From positions 615,320 to 627,163 of the forward strand of contig PJRA01000401.1 of NCBI GenBank assembly GCA_016987375.1: a stretch of 11,844 nucleotides of DNA, written 5' to 3'. The notes beneath the pieces are model-generated. The model was not told the origin of the DNA, ran no database searches, and saw only the letters and a list, made by a program, of their open reading frames with translations. This stretch comes from Brachionus koreanus (taxonomy: Eukaryota > Rotifera > Eurotatoria > Ploima > Brachionidae). This document shows, piece by piece, positions 1-7,931 of this stretch; positions within the stretch are counted from its first letter, which is position 1; each line of letters starts with the position of its first letter. The position numbers and the translations under genes are program-made.

Positions 1-1
1 T

Positions 2-720
2 CCAGTTCTCGGTCTGTTACTATTCCTGATCTTCATAAATGATTTACCAGAGCTAGTAAGTGATTTTGTAAGCTCTTTGCGGATGAGAGCAAATTGATTA
101 GCATCATTAGAAAAACAAGTGATCAAATGCTAATTCAAGATGACATTGACAAGATGGTTGAGTGGTCGAAACGTTGGCAAAATGAAAATAATCTTACATT
201 TTTAAAATTTTTTGTGCAATTTTTTTAGAAAATTAAAAAAACTCTCAAAAATTATTTGGTGATCAAAAAAAGATTAAAAAATTTCTTAAATATTGCACAA
301 AAAATCTAAAAATATGAAAATGTTAAAATGTAAAAATATTTTCATTCTGCTGAAACGATGGAGTATGGAATTAAATGAATCTAAATGTAAATTTATGTAT
401 TTTGGCAACTCAAAGATTATTAGGAAAGAAATTTCAATGTTAAATGCGAATGATATTAGAGTTGAATTAGCTGAGACAACTACTGAGCGCGATCTTGGTG
501 TAATGATGAACAACAAACTAAAATGGAATGATCAAATCGATAGCTGCGTTAAAAAAAAACTAACAATATGCTTGGTATTCTCAAGAAAACATTTGTGTAT
601 TGGGATGCTCAATCGTTTTTGCTGCTTTACAAAGCATATGATAGACCGCATCTCGAATACTGTGCACCTGCTTGGAATCCTTATTTAAAGAAAGATATAT
701 TTAGACTTTAACAAGAATAA
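2..720 (+). pseudogene. LINE (non-LTR retrotransposon) reverse transcriptase, fragment 1
   Basis: This is the C-terminal half of a jockey/CR1-type reverse transcriptase, broken beyond use. It opens in the middle of the domain with the conserved PVLGLLLFLIFINDLPE block (2-52). A frameshift follows near 72-76, then the catalytic motif at 76-87, which reads FADE instead of the usual F/YADD, so the second catalytic aspartate is changed. The EWSKRW helix follows at about 159-177. An A+T-rich insertion separates it from the ELNESKCKFMYFGN block (from about 368). A second frameshift lies in the poly-A run at 550-558. The last recognisable block is HLEYCAPAWNPYLKKDI (649-699), typical of the end of this domain. 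The upstream half would lie outside the window. The family call is firm; the exact clade is not. Confidence 0.9.
168..361. mobile_element. Small inverted-repeat insertion inside LINE fragment 1
   Basis: The LINE reading frame is interrupted here. A perfect 14-bp inverted repeat is visible: ATTTTTTGTGCAAT at 207-220 and its reverse complement at 292-305, with further imperfect pairing outward. A near-identical 10-bp direct repeat, GAAACGTTGG at 168-177 and GAAACGATGG at 352-361, lies at the two edges. It resembles a target-site duplication, although both copies sit on the same conserved KRW codons and a local tandem duplication could give the same picture. Together this looks like a short non-autonomous (MITE-like) insertion. 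No protein is encoded in it. Confidence 0.45.
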
Positions 721-989
721 ATAAAGATTTTTCAAAATTTAGTAGTTTTTAATGCTTATATTAGTCTTAAAATTAATGGTTTAAAATTAATTAATTCTTT
801 TAAAATTATCCGAGATAAAAAAAAAAATAAATTGTTTGGTATTAGATTTTATTCAAAAAAAATATCATCCCATATGACATAAATGGTCATTATTTCTTTA
901 TTTTCAAATATTGATTGCGGTTAAAAATAAAAAGTAAATTTAGTAACAAAATTGTTAGTAGTTATAAAAAAAAATATTAAAAAAAAACA
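721..989. other. A+T-rich spacer, probable 3' flank of the minus-strand gene
   Basis: No convincing coding signal is visible. The sequence is poly-A/T rich. It contains AATAAA on the minus strand at 897-902, about 90 nt beyond the stop codon of the gene at 990-2191, which could be its polyadenylation signal. AATAAA is common by chance in sequence of this composition, so this is only a candidate. Confidence 0.4.
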
Positions 990-2191
990 TTAGTAAATTT
1001 CAATTTTAATTTTGATTAAAAATACAAAACAAGCCGAAAATGAAATAACTGCTAATACCATTAGAGCAATATTGACACCGATTAAGTTTGAACATGATGT
1101 ACATGATTCATACTCTTTAATACTTATGCTGTTTATAACAGCCAAGGCAATAAAAACACAAATGCCAATACAGTTTGAAATAATAGACAAAATAAAAAAA
1201 CTAAACTTTCTTTTTATTACTTTAAATTAAACAAAAAAAATTTAAATTTTAAACAATTTTTTAAAAATGAACTAAAAATGAACTTACCGATTAAAATGTT
1301 ACTAAAAAATACCAAAAGACCTACAAAGCCTGACCAAACACCCGCACTAACTGTCTTAAGTGGTGTTTCGTTCACTATTAGAACCATTTGAAGCACAATT
1401 TGAACCACACTTGATAAAAATAAAAATATACAAAGTGTAATAGCTATTTTAAAAGGATAAAAAAGCTTAAGCTTTTTTTCAATCAATTTATCTTTGTCAT
1501 CAAAATCGACCGATTTGGTCTCTTCATTAAAACTTTTAGTCTCATCTTTGCTGTCATTTTTTGTCTCTTTTACTGTTGGTGTGTTTTTTTCCAGATCAAC
1601 TTTGTTTAACTTAGACACATTATTTTCTTTTTCGGCCACTTTATCTGTTTCAGTTGAAGCATTTTTGACTAATTTTTCTTTTGTTTGAGTGGCTTGATTA
1701 TTTGTTTTCACTTTTTTAGATAAAGGCTTTTTTTCTTGAATTGGCTGAACATCAGCTCTTGTTGCTATCTCAGCAAATTGAATTGGCTGACAAATTTTCA
1801 CAGCTAATTTCTCAATGTTTTCACTAGGCTGGGTACTGTTAACACTGAATTTGGACAAAGAGTCTTTGTTGCGGTACAAAGCTTTGGGCTTATTGACCGA
1901 AAAACTAGCTGGTCTTATTATTTGAAAAGTGTCATTCTCAAGACTGATTATTGAGTCACGATCAGCATCAATCAAATCGCTGTCCATGTCTGTTACTCTA
2001 GAAAAATCTCGTTGATGATAAATGTTGGAGCTGTCAGCCAGTAAGTCGAGTTGGTTTAGATTAAACGTGTCGATGCTTAGTTTGTGAGACTTTTGGTGAT
2101 TTTTGTACAATGACTTTGGCCGCTTGTTATAAGAGTATGGTGGGGCACAATTTTTATGACAAATAAGGGTATTTTCTCTAGACAAATCCAT
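990..2191 (-). CDS. Four-transmembrane protein with long polar N-terminal tail (MS4A/CD20-like layout), two exons
   Basis: Exon 1 runs 2191-1288 and exon 2 runs 1219-990, joined across a 68-nt intron in phase 1, giving 377 residues. The ATG at 2191 is preceded directly by an in-frame TAA, which fixes the start. Residues 1-243 are polar and probably cytosolic, becoming very Lys/Glu/Asp-rich from about 140. Four hydrophobic segments follow: about 249-273, 285-303, 307-330 and 347-370. A short loop after the first contains an NET sequon (N274), and the second contains VWSGFVG. A basic IKRK turn lies before the third. The loop before the fourth has Cys341 and Cys344. This spacing and the W-S-G motif resemble the MS4A/CD20-like tetraspan superfamily, which act as membrane scaffolds or channel partners; that is an inference from layout, not a homology search. 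The gene is richer in G+C than its surroundings and has no lesions, unlike every other coding stretch here. Confidence 0.72.
1220..1287 (-). other. Intron of the tetraspan gene (68 nt)
   Basis: On the minus strand the donor reads G|GTAAGT (intron starts at 1287) and the acceptor ends AAAG at 1220. Joining after the first base of a glycine-like codon gives GTA (Val302) and keeps the frame into the third membrane segment. Of the AG dinucleotides between 1201 and 1221, only this one restores the frame. Reading through the donor instead gives a low-complexity tail ending at 1217, and the second pair of membrane segments has no ATG of its own, so splicing is the better explanation. Confidence 0.75.
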
Positions 2192-2950
2192 AAAAAAGGC
2201 TTAGAAACAATCAAAAAAAAATAAAAAAGAAATAAAAATAAACTTGAAACATTAAAAGTTTTTGCTTCTGCGTTGATTACCTACCGGAAATTGAAAAAAC
2301 CATAGCAATTTTTTTTAGGTTTAAGGCTTTGGAGATGTATTTAAATTATGTTTATAAACATTTTGCTTTTATTTAGTAACTTTAACTAAATCAATAATCA
2401 ATAAAAAAATAAAATTCATTCTGTATTTATGAAAAAAAAGATGATAATTAATTTATTAAAATATAATCGTCAAAAAATATTTTTTTTTATGTGTTAATTT
2501 TGTTCTAAAAGTATAATTAATAAATTAGACTTTAACTAATTTTTAAGTAAACTAAAAAAATTTTTCCTTTATGGAAAAACTAATTAAAAAAGTAAAAATT
2601 CAGATTTTGAAGGGAAAAACATAAAAGAGGCCAAAATCTAGAATTGTTTTTTGCATTCTTGTAATCTTGCGTTAAATAATGTTATTTATCCTAAATTTGT
2701 CTCAAAATTTTATTTTATTAATTTGAAACTTACAAAATTTTTAAAATAATTTTCCTTTATTTAATTTTTTTTTCAATCCATAAATTAGACTTTATTAAAA
2801 AAATCAGATGATACTTGTCTGTAAGTCAAAGTTATGACTAGACTTATTATTTTAAAAGTTCGGTCAAAAAGCAGAAAATAAAATAAAATTAAAAAAATTT
2901 CTCAAATTTTATGTCATTGAATTGACTTGACTAAAGACTTGTGACTTATT
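2192..2950. other. A+T-rich intergenic region upstream of the tetraspan gene
   Basis: No open reading frame or transposon block is recognised. The only stretch of different composition is about 2255-2300. On the minus strand it contains CCGGTAGGTAATC, which could be a splice donor (AG|GTAATC) of a 5' untranslated exon of the tetraspan gene. No TATA box or initiator can be told apart from background in this composition. The rest is poly-A/T-rich sequence with no visible repeat structure. Confidence 0.35.
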
Positions 2951-3290
2951 GTAGTTTTCTTTGACTTAGCCAAAGCTTTCGATTCAGTTGACCACACAAT
3001 ACATTGAACTAAGCTCAAAAGACTGATTCCAAAACCGTGTCACCTCATGCATAGCCTCCTCTACAAACAGCAGGCAGAGAGTTAGAATTAATGGTCTTTA
3101 AACATAATGGAAAAGTATTAAAAAAGATTTTATTCAAAGTAGTGTTCTCAGTTTATTTATATTTTTTATTTCTAATCTCAACAATAATCTAGCATTGAGG
3201 ACAGAAATCAAAATTAAATTAGACAACAAGAAATTTAAAGTTGTCTTCACCCTATACAAAGATCATGACAAAACAATAAAGCTTTGAATC
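2951..3290 (+). pseudogene. LINE reverse transcriptase, fragment 2
   Basis: A second, unrelated-looking non-LTR reverse transcriptase remnant. It starts exactly at the conserved motif A block VVFFDLAKAFDSVDH (2951-2995), whose FD...FD pattern includes the first catalytic aspartate. It continues through KLKRLIPKPCHLMHSLLY, RQRVRING and a QSSVLS block (QGSVLSP in working copies). The catalytic box is degraded to LYKDHD, so both positions around the aspartate pair are damaged. There are stops at about 3004-3006 and 3088-3115 and at least one frameshift. Nothing upstream of motif A or downstream of the catalytic box is convincing, so this is a short fragment rather than a full element. Confidence 0.85.
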
Positions 3291-3584
3291 GAAATAAATA
3301 AAAAATTCGACTGGAGTCAAAGTAAGAAAGAATCATCCGAAACACCAATAATGTCTCGTGTCCAAAAGCTGAAACAATTTGACTTCAAATTTGAAATTCA
3401 AATGATTGAATTCAAAGTCTATTTATTTTTCGTCTTGATTACTGTGAGTCCAATTTTGATTTCAACGTCTTAAGAAATCACAGCCCATATTACTATTTTA
3501 AATTTGTAGTCTTAAAAAAAATTTTGTCTAATTTTCGAAAATAATAATAGTTTTTTTAGTTTTTGATTTTTTTCCATGTCATAC
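3291..3584. other. Non-coding A+T-rich spacer
   Basis: After LINE fragment 2 the sequence loses coding character. A weak imperfect inverted repeat (GACTTCAAATT near 3380 against AATTCAAAGTC near 3410-3420) is the only structure seen, and it is not better than expected for this composition. Confidence 0.35.
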
Positions 3585-3962
3585 GCCCATTTGAGACGCA
3601 TACCCTGACCCCTAAAGTGTCCTCGAAGGTCAAGTAAATTTGAATATTAGTATGATATATCATGTTGTACAGAATTTTATCCTGATTAAAATGAGCCATA
3701 ATTTATTTAAATCGGATGATTTTTATGTTATGATTAAAAAACGTCAAAATTTTAAGGCTTTATAAAAAAGTCTATTTTTAAAAAATTTATGTTTTTTTTA
3801 AATATCTCATGATCGGAATTAGATATTAACTTAAAATTTTATACATTTATAATTTAAAAAAAATGTTATTAAATGATTACCTAAGATATATAAAAATTTG
3901 ATGTATAAAACTTTTTTACGATTTTTTTTAAATTTAGGATCAACAAATCACAAACAGGTAAT
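3585..3962 (+). other. Putative leader or LTR remnant of the Ty3/gypsy element
   Basis: This stretch lies directly upstream of gag. It starts with an unusually G+C-rich island (3587-3633) in otherwise A+T-rich DNA. Within the island TGACC (3606-3610) and GGTCA (3628-3632) can pair as a small stem. Downstream are two blocks, around 3710 and 3810, rich in ATCGGA-like words. No matching copy is seen downstream of the element, so a pair of LTRs cannot be shown. No tRNA-complementary primer-binding site beginning TGG was found just before gag. The assignment rests on position and composition only. Confidence 0.35.
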
Positions 3963-3989
3963 TTGAAGGATATTGATTCAAATCGCAAT

Positions 3990-4973
3990 ATGAAAACGTA
4001 TAAATCTGTTCTTATAAATGAAGATGATGTTCAAAAAACACCAGTCTCTCATTTTAAGCCTTGCAATTTTGATCACATTTATCAACAAAAAACACCAAAA
4101 ATGTTCGATTTTTATTCAAATATAATTATACCCGATAATAAACAAAATTTATCAAATCCAGTCGGTATGGATAATGGTTCATTTCCTTCTTCGATTGATC
4201 CAACTTATAAATTCTTCCTCAGCCAAAACATGGAAAATAAAGCTAAACATTTACATGTAAGTACACCAAAATTTTCTGGTAGTAATAAAGAAGATATAGA
4301 GGATTGGCTTTTTATTGTCAAACAAGTTTTTATGGCAGCAAAAATTCCTGATGAAGATAGGCTAAATGCAGTCGTTAATTTTGTATCTAATTTACCGCTG
4401 CTAATATTAAAAAGACATATTGAATCAAAAAGTAACTGGTTTGAATTTGAAAAGGAACTTAAAAATACCTTTAGTCACTTGGATAAAGAAAATAAGATAA
4501 GAAGCGAACTCTAAAATTTAAAACATAAAGAGTTAAATATTGAAAATTTTTTTAACCAATTTTAACTTTAACAAATAAGTTAAGCATGGCGGAAGAGGAA
4601 AACATGTTTTATTTTAGAGAAGGTCTAAAGGAAGGTACGAAAAGAGAAATAATTTGTAGAAAAATCGTAGTCGGAAAGTTGTCGGAGGCTATCCCTCTTG
4701 CGATTCAATTAGAGTCAGCGGTTAGCTGTATTTCTAAAATTAACTTTGTTAAAACTAATCCTTTAAAGAATAATAGTAAATTCATGCATAGAAAAGATGC
4801 ATTAAATTTGCCACCTAACAAATTTACGAATCAGAAAAGTTCTAATAATGTTACATGTCTAAGATGTAAAAAGAATAGACATTATGCAAATAAGTGCAGG
4901 GTAATATTAAAAAAGATATTTCCTTTAGAAGTTGTCTCTGATTCGGAGGATAAGATTTATATGGTTTCTTCTA
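3990..4973 (+). pseudogene. gag: Ty3/gypsy gag, broken
   Basis: The first ATG is at 3990. A retrotransposon gag (capsid) domain spans about 4258-4514, starting STPKFSGSNKEDIEDWL and running to a WFEFEKEL...F block; this fold packages the element's RNA in the cytoplasm. A stop at 4512-4514 interrupts it. Recognisable gag sequence continues in the same frame to a second stop (about 4563), then resumes in another frame at about 4586 with FYFREGLKEGTKREI. A zinc knuckle of the form C-X2-C-X4-H-X4-C lies at 4856-4897 (CLRC, H, C), the expected RNA-binding nucleocapsid. The knuckle keeps all four metal ligands but lacks the usual glycine. The whole is non-functional as read. Confidence 0.85.
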
Positions 4974-5455
4974 TTTCAAAAAATATAAATCGCATACCGT
5001 CAACTACGGTTTATGTAGTTGGTAAATTAATGAAAATATGTTTAGATTGCGCGGCTACCCATTGAATTATGAACAATATGACTGCATTTCATATAGAAAT
5101 TATAAAAAGTAGTAATAAAATAAAAACTGCAACAGGCATAGTAACTCATGCTTCTGGTATAACTAAACCAATTGAAATAAAGTTAAGAAGCAGTACTTGT
5201 ATGATTGACTTTATAGTCTTCGATCATGAAGACCATGATATTTTATTAGGGCTTGATTGGTTTCAGAAAACACACTCAGGGATCTTTCCATCCCAAGGAA
5301 TTCTAAAATTTCCAGATTCGGATTTTAGATTAGATGACACAAAAAGTAGTATAGAAGATAATATTTTTGATGTTTTACACGCGGATATTAATCCAGAAAC
5401 ATCTGATGACTATTTTTGGGAAAACAAATTACCCAAAAAGTGCATTATCATGTAA
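4974..5455 (+). pseudogene. Ty3/gypsy retropepsin-like protease, broken
   Basis: This continues in the frame of the zinc knuckle. The active-site loop at 5042-5062 reads LDCAATH where retropepsins have D-S/T-G-A, so the catalytic aspartate is kept but the essential glycine is replaced. A TGA stop follows at 5063-5065. Beyond it the body of the domain is readable, including the second hallmark DILLGLDWF (about 5237-5263) near its C-terminus. In working elements this dimeric protease cuts the gag-pol polyprotein. Here the stop and the glycine change make it inactive. The reading frame ends at 5453-5455. Confidence 0.8.
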
Positions 5456-5480
5456 TCAGCAAAATGTTTTTGAATGAAAA

Positions 5481-6424
5481 TACTGGCAAGTAAAAATGGA
5501 CGAAAATTCAATTCATTAAACTGCGTTTTCCTTTCCTAATGGACATTTTGAATTTCTTAGACTTCCTTTTTGGTCTGAAAAATGCAAATGATACTTCGTG
5601 ATCTGCCTTTTGTTGAAGTGTATATGGATGATATTACTTTTCATTCAAAATCCTTTGATGAACACATTTCTCATATTGGACAAGTTATTAAGACACTATA
5701 GGAAGCTAGTTTAAAAATAAACCCATTAAATGTAGTTGGTTTGCAAATGAAATAAAGGTACTTGGTCATATTGTATCTCATATTCAAGTTAAAATGAATC
5801 CCGAAAAAATTAAAACAATTGTTGATAGAGCACGTCCGAATTTTTTGAAAGAACTTCAGAGTTTTCTTTGACTCTCTAACTTTTATCGAGGATTTATTAA
5901 AGATTATTCAAAAATTGCTCAACCACTTTTTGCTTTGTGTGCAAAAGATTCGGTTTTCGAATGGAGTAGTGAATGCGAGGAAGCTTTTAAGTTACTCAAA
6001 AAGAAATGTTCATCTTATCCGATATTAAGAATACCAAATCCAAATTCTAGATATAAACTTTATGTTGACGCTTCGAGATACGCACTTGGAGAAATCTTAA
6101 CGCAAATAGACGAATATGGAGATGAATATATGGTTGCTTGTGCGTCACGAACACTCTCAAAAACAGAAATTAAATATGGTATTTCAGAAAAGGAGTGTTT
6201 AGCGGTTATATTTGGTATTGCAGAATTCAAAAAAAATGACTGGAAAACTAACTCGCTGGTCAATATTTCTTCAAGAATACGATTTTGACGTTGTCTATCG
6301 GAAATTTTCTGAACATGGAAATGTTGATGCAATCAGTAGATCGGTAATTGACTATATGATTGACTATATGATTAGTATATCTACAGTCCAAATAATCGAA
6401 GATAAAATAAAATTAGACGTGTGA
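5481..6424 (+). pseudogene. Ty3/gypsy reverse transcriptase and RNase H, internally deleted
   Basis: The first part of reverse transcriptase is missing; homology begins abruptly at a YWQV block (5481). A stop lies at 5517-5519, then the FEFLRLPFGLKNA block. A small deletion with frameshift at about 5586 removes the next conserved residues. The catalytic YMDD box (5621-5632) is intact. Further stops are at 5699-5701 and 5869-5871, with a frameshift near 5740. The connection region (FYRGFIKDYSKIAQPL) leads to RNase H: LYVDAS (catalytic Asp at 6067-6069), ASRTLS and EKECLAV. At the poly-A run 6229-6236 the frame changes, and the segment that would carry the next RNase H aspartate (TDH box) is absent. 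The end TRWSIFLQEYDF to a DAISRS block (DALSR in relatives) is readable to about 6342. Confidence 0.88.
6347..6370 (+). repeat. Two tandem copies of a 12-bp unit
   Basis: The unit ATTGACTATATG occurs twice, at 6347-6358 and 6359-6370, just after the RNase H domain. It inserts four codons in frame and is a simple local duplication. Confidence 0.85.
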
Positions 6425-6600
6425 GAAAATCCCAATTTACTAAACTTCATACAATTTGGAAAGCTTGTTCCAGGTATTTCAAAAAAATTAGGAACTAATA
6501 TTCCAAATTTAGCAAGAATTATCGTCTTGTAAATAATAAGCTATTTTTAGAAGGCAGGCAAAATTTTAGAAGTGCCTAAACCTGTTGGTTAACGAGTTGG
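6425..6600 (+). pseudogene. Ty3/gypsy integrase N-terminal remnant
   Basis: After the RNase H end the expected linker into integrase is partly readable. YRLVNNKLFLEG (6520-6555) and, in another frame, KILEVPKPV (6560-6586) match the pattern of the region just ahead of the integrase zinc-binding domain in Ty3/gypsy elements. Neither the HHCC zinc-binding domain nor the D,D-35-E catalytic core is seen, so integrase has been lost. The identification depends on position after RNase H as much as on motif. Confidence 0.55.
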
Positions 6601-6674
6601 TTAGGAAAGTTACTGGAATGAAAAGTATATTCAATATATACAATTGTTTCTAAAATTCCCTCCTTATCCAGAAG

Positions 6675-7020
6675 CAGAATGGATTTAGGAAACATCTGTA
6701 AACATCAGATAATCTTTTCTGTTTAATTCAAAAAATTATGGAACAATTAATAAAAAATACAAAAATACCAAATAACTCAAATAATAGTAGGTCACATTTA
6801 TCAGTTCTTTTATTTAGTATATATGTTAATAATACACCCAAAAGAAACAAAACAAATAAGAATACTGTTACATTTTGCGGATGATATAGCTATATTCTTC
6901 ATTTAAAGCACAAGCAGTAGCTTGAAAATCAGATAAATAAATACACTAACGAACTAGAACAATGGCTTTTTAAATGGAAAATGATGATACAGTGCTTTAA
7001 TAAACTAACTAGAATCGACT
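6675..7020 (+). pseudogene. LINE reverse transcriptase, fragment 3
   Basis: A third non-LTR reverse transcriptase remnant. It begins with QNGFRKH (6675-6695), the conserved Q-x-GFR block, followed by a stop and TSDNLFCLIQKIME. The block SVLLFSIYVNN (6801-6833) runs in frame into an intact catalytic box HFADDIAIFF, with FADD at 6873-6884. A stop follows at 6903-6905, and the thumb-side helix LENQINKYTNELEQW continues in another frame (about 6917-6961). The central part between QNGFR and SVLL is shortened. It lies directly behind the dead Ty3/gypsy element. Confidence 0.87.
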
Positions 7021-7182
7021 AAATTACGTAATTTTACATTATTTTTTGTAAGCTTACGTAATCTTACGTTAATTTTAGTTGGTAAGGAGATGTAATTTTA
7101 CGTAAAATTACGTAAGATTACATATACACATCTCACATTAAATTACGTAAATTTTGGTAAGACCATCTCAAAATGCTTACCG
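7021..7182. repeat. Cluster of TTACGTAA palindromes with nested inverted repeats
   Basis: The word TTACGTAA or a one-base variant occurs about six times in roughly 130 bp. The segment 7090-7123 is a 34-bp near-perfect palindrome (two mismatched base pairs), enclosed by a wider inverted repeat GAGATGT (7087-7093) and ACATCTC (7128-7134). GGTAAG at 7156-7161 and CTTACC at 7176-7181 form another small inverted pair. No reading frame is present. This could be a terminal-repeat cluster of a small DNA transposon, a hairpin-forming repeat, or an array of binding sites for a bZIP-type regulator (TTACGTAA is the ideal PAR-bZIP/C/EBP-like half-site dimer). The sequence alone does not decide. Confidence 0.75.
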
Positions 7183-7491
7183 CCAAAAAAATCTGGTTTT
7201 CGGTAAAAAAAATGTTAAAATTGAAAATTTTTCCATAAAATTGAAATAATTTTTTTCAGAAAAAAAATCAAAACTCAATATTGCTTCCCGATTCCTACTT
7301 TATTTTACATAAAATTTAGTAAAATTTTGGAATAAAAATTAAATTTTTAGAAAAACCTTAAATAAAAAACCTAAAATACAGCTTTTCAAAAAGACTTAAA
7401 ATTAAAATATGTTTTTCCTAAAAATTTTATTTTTTATTAATTTTTTTTAAAAACAATAAATATTAATGCTCAATTAACTGTTTTTTTCTAC
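7183..7491. other. Non-coding A+T-rich spacer
   Basis: Long A and T runs with no coding frame, no recognisable transposon block and no clear repeat. The first bases contain a further GGTAAAAA word that echoes the preceding repeat cluster. Confidence 0.4.
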
Positions 7492-7831
7492 TCATTGCTC
7501 TGTGATTATGCAGCGATCAGCCTTATCGCAACATTCATTGAAAGAGGAGTCTGCTGGAACGTATTTAGCTTCATCAATTGATGTAAAATAAACTTTCGGT
7601 TTTATAAAATTACTATTTATTTTCGAAATTTTCCCAGGATATTTTTAATGTAGTATCCTAGAGTCTGATTTGGATCATTTATAAAATTTTCCATCTACAA
7701 TTTTTTAAATTCTTCATTTCTTCATTCGATTTTATTAAATTTGCATTTTAATCTATCAGCTGAGTTGAGATTGCTGTGTATATATTGTCAACAGAATTTT
7801 GATTAATTTCATCACATTACTTCATCACTCT
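7492..7831 (-). pseudogene. Decayed coding stretch of unknown identity (minus strand)
   Basis: On the minus strand, blocks with protein-like composition follow each other in order across three frames, broken by frameshifts and stops. From 7831 downward they read RVMK, stop, CDEINQNSVDNIYTAISTQL; then DRLKCKFNKIE, stop, RNEEFKKL, stop, MENFINDPNQTLGYYIKNIL; and after one more frameshift KPKVYFTSIDEAKYVPADSS, then FNECCDKADRC, ending at a TGA at 7492-7494. Mixed charged, hydrophobic and cysteine residues and codon variety differ from the surrounding A/T runs. The most preserved part is the C-terminal end, with a CC...C motif. I do not recognise the family; it could be an old host gene or part of an unfamiliar transposon. 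It cannot make a full protein as it stands. Confidence 0.55.
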
Positions 7832-7931
7832 ATTTTTTTAAACTTGTTAGACTATATGTTAAAAAATAAAGTTTTAAAGTTTTTAATTTTTATTTATTGA
7901 ATAGAAGAAAACTTTTGAAAACCATGGTTTG
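7832..7931. other. Short spacer between two divergent decayed coding stretches
   Basis: A+T-rich, with a reading frame open in the plus direction from about 7870 that leads into the ATG at 7932 (…KTFENHGL just before it). The true start of the plus-strand stretch may therefore lie upstream of 7932. Confidence 0.3.

Larger units (their letters stand above)
3590..6600 (+). mobile_element. Ty3/gypsy LTR retrotransposon remnant
   Basis: The order gag, CCHC zinc knuckle, aspartic protease, reverse transcriptase, RNase H, integrase start, all on the plus strand, is diagnostic of Ty3/gypsy (Metaviridae) elements; copia elements have integrase before reverse transcriptase. The copy is dead: it has in-frame stops, several frameshifts, the reverse transcriptase has lost its first part, and most of integrase is missing. 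No envelope gene is visible. The right boundary is set where integrase similarity stops and a LINE fragment begins (about 6600-6675). The left boundary is uncertain. Confidence 0.85.

Noticed and set aside
286..516. Minus-strand open frame of 76 codons
   Set aside because: Antisense of LINE fragment 1, whose conserved blocks lie on the plus strand.
1012..1230. Plus-strand open frame opposite the second exon of the tetraspan gene
   Set aside because: It is the antisense of the membrane segments at 990-1219, and lacks recognisable features; the minus strand has the splice sites and four hydrophobic segments.
1494..1688. Plus-strand open frame, serine- and phenylalanine-rich
   Set aside because: Antisense shadow of the Lys/Glu-rich part of the tetraspan tail.
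3370..3425. Inverted repeat near 3380-3420
   Set aside because: Arms match at only 9 of 11 positions in A+T-rich DNA, which is easily expected by chance.
6060..6332. Minus-strand open frame of 90 codons
   Set aside because: Antisense of the RNase H domain of the Ty3/gypsy element.
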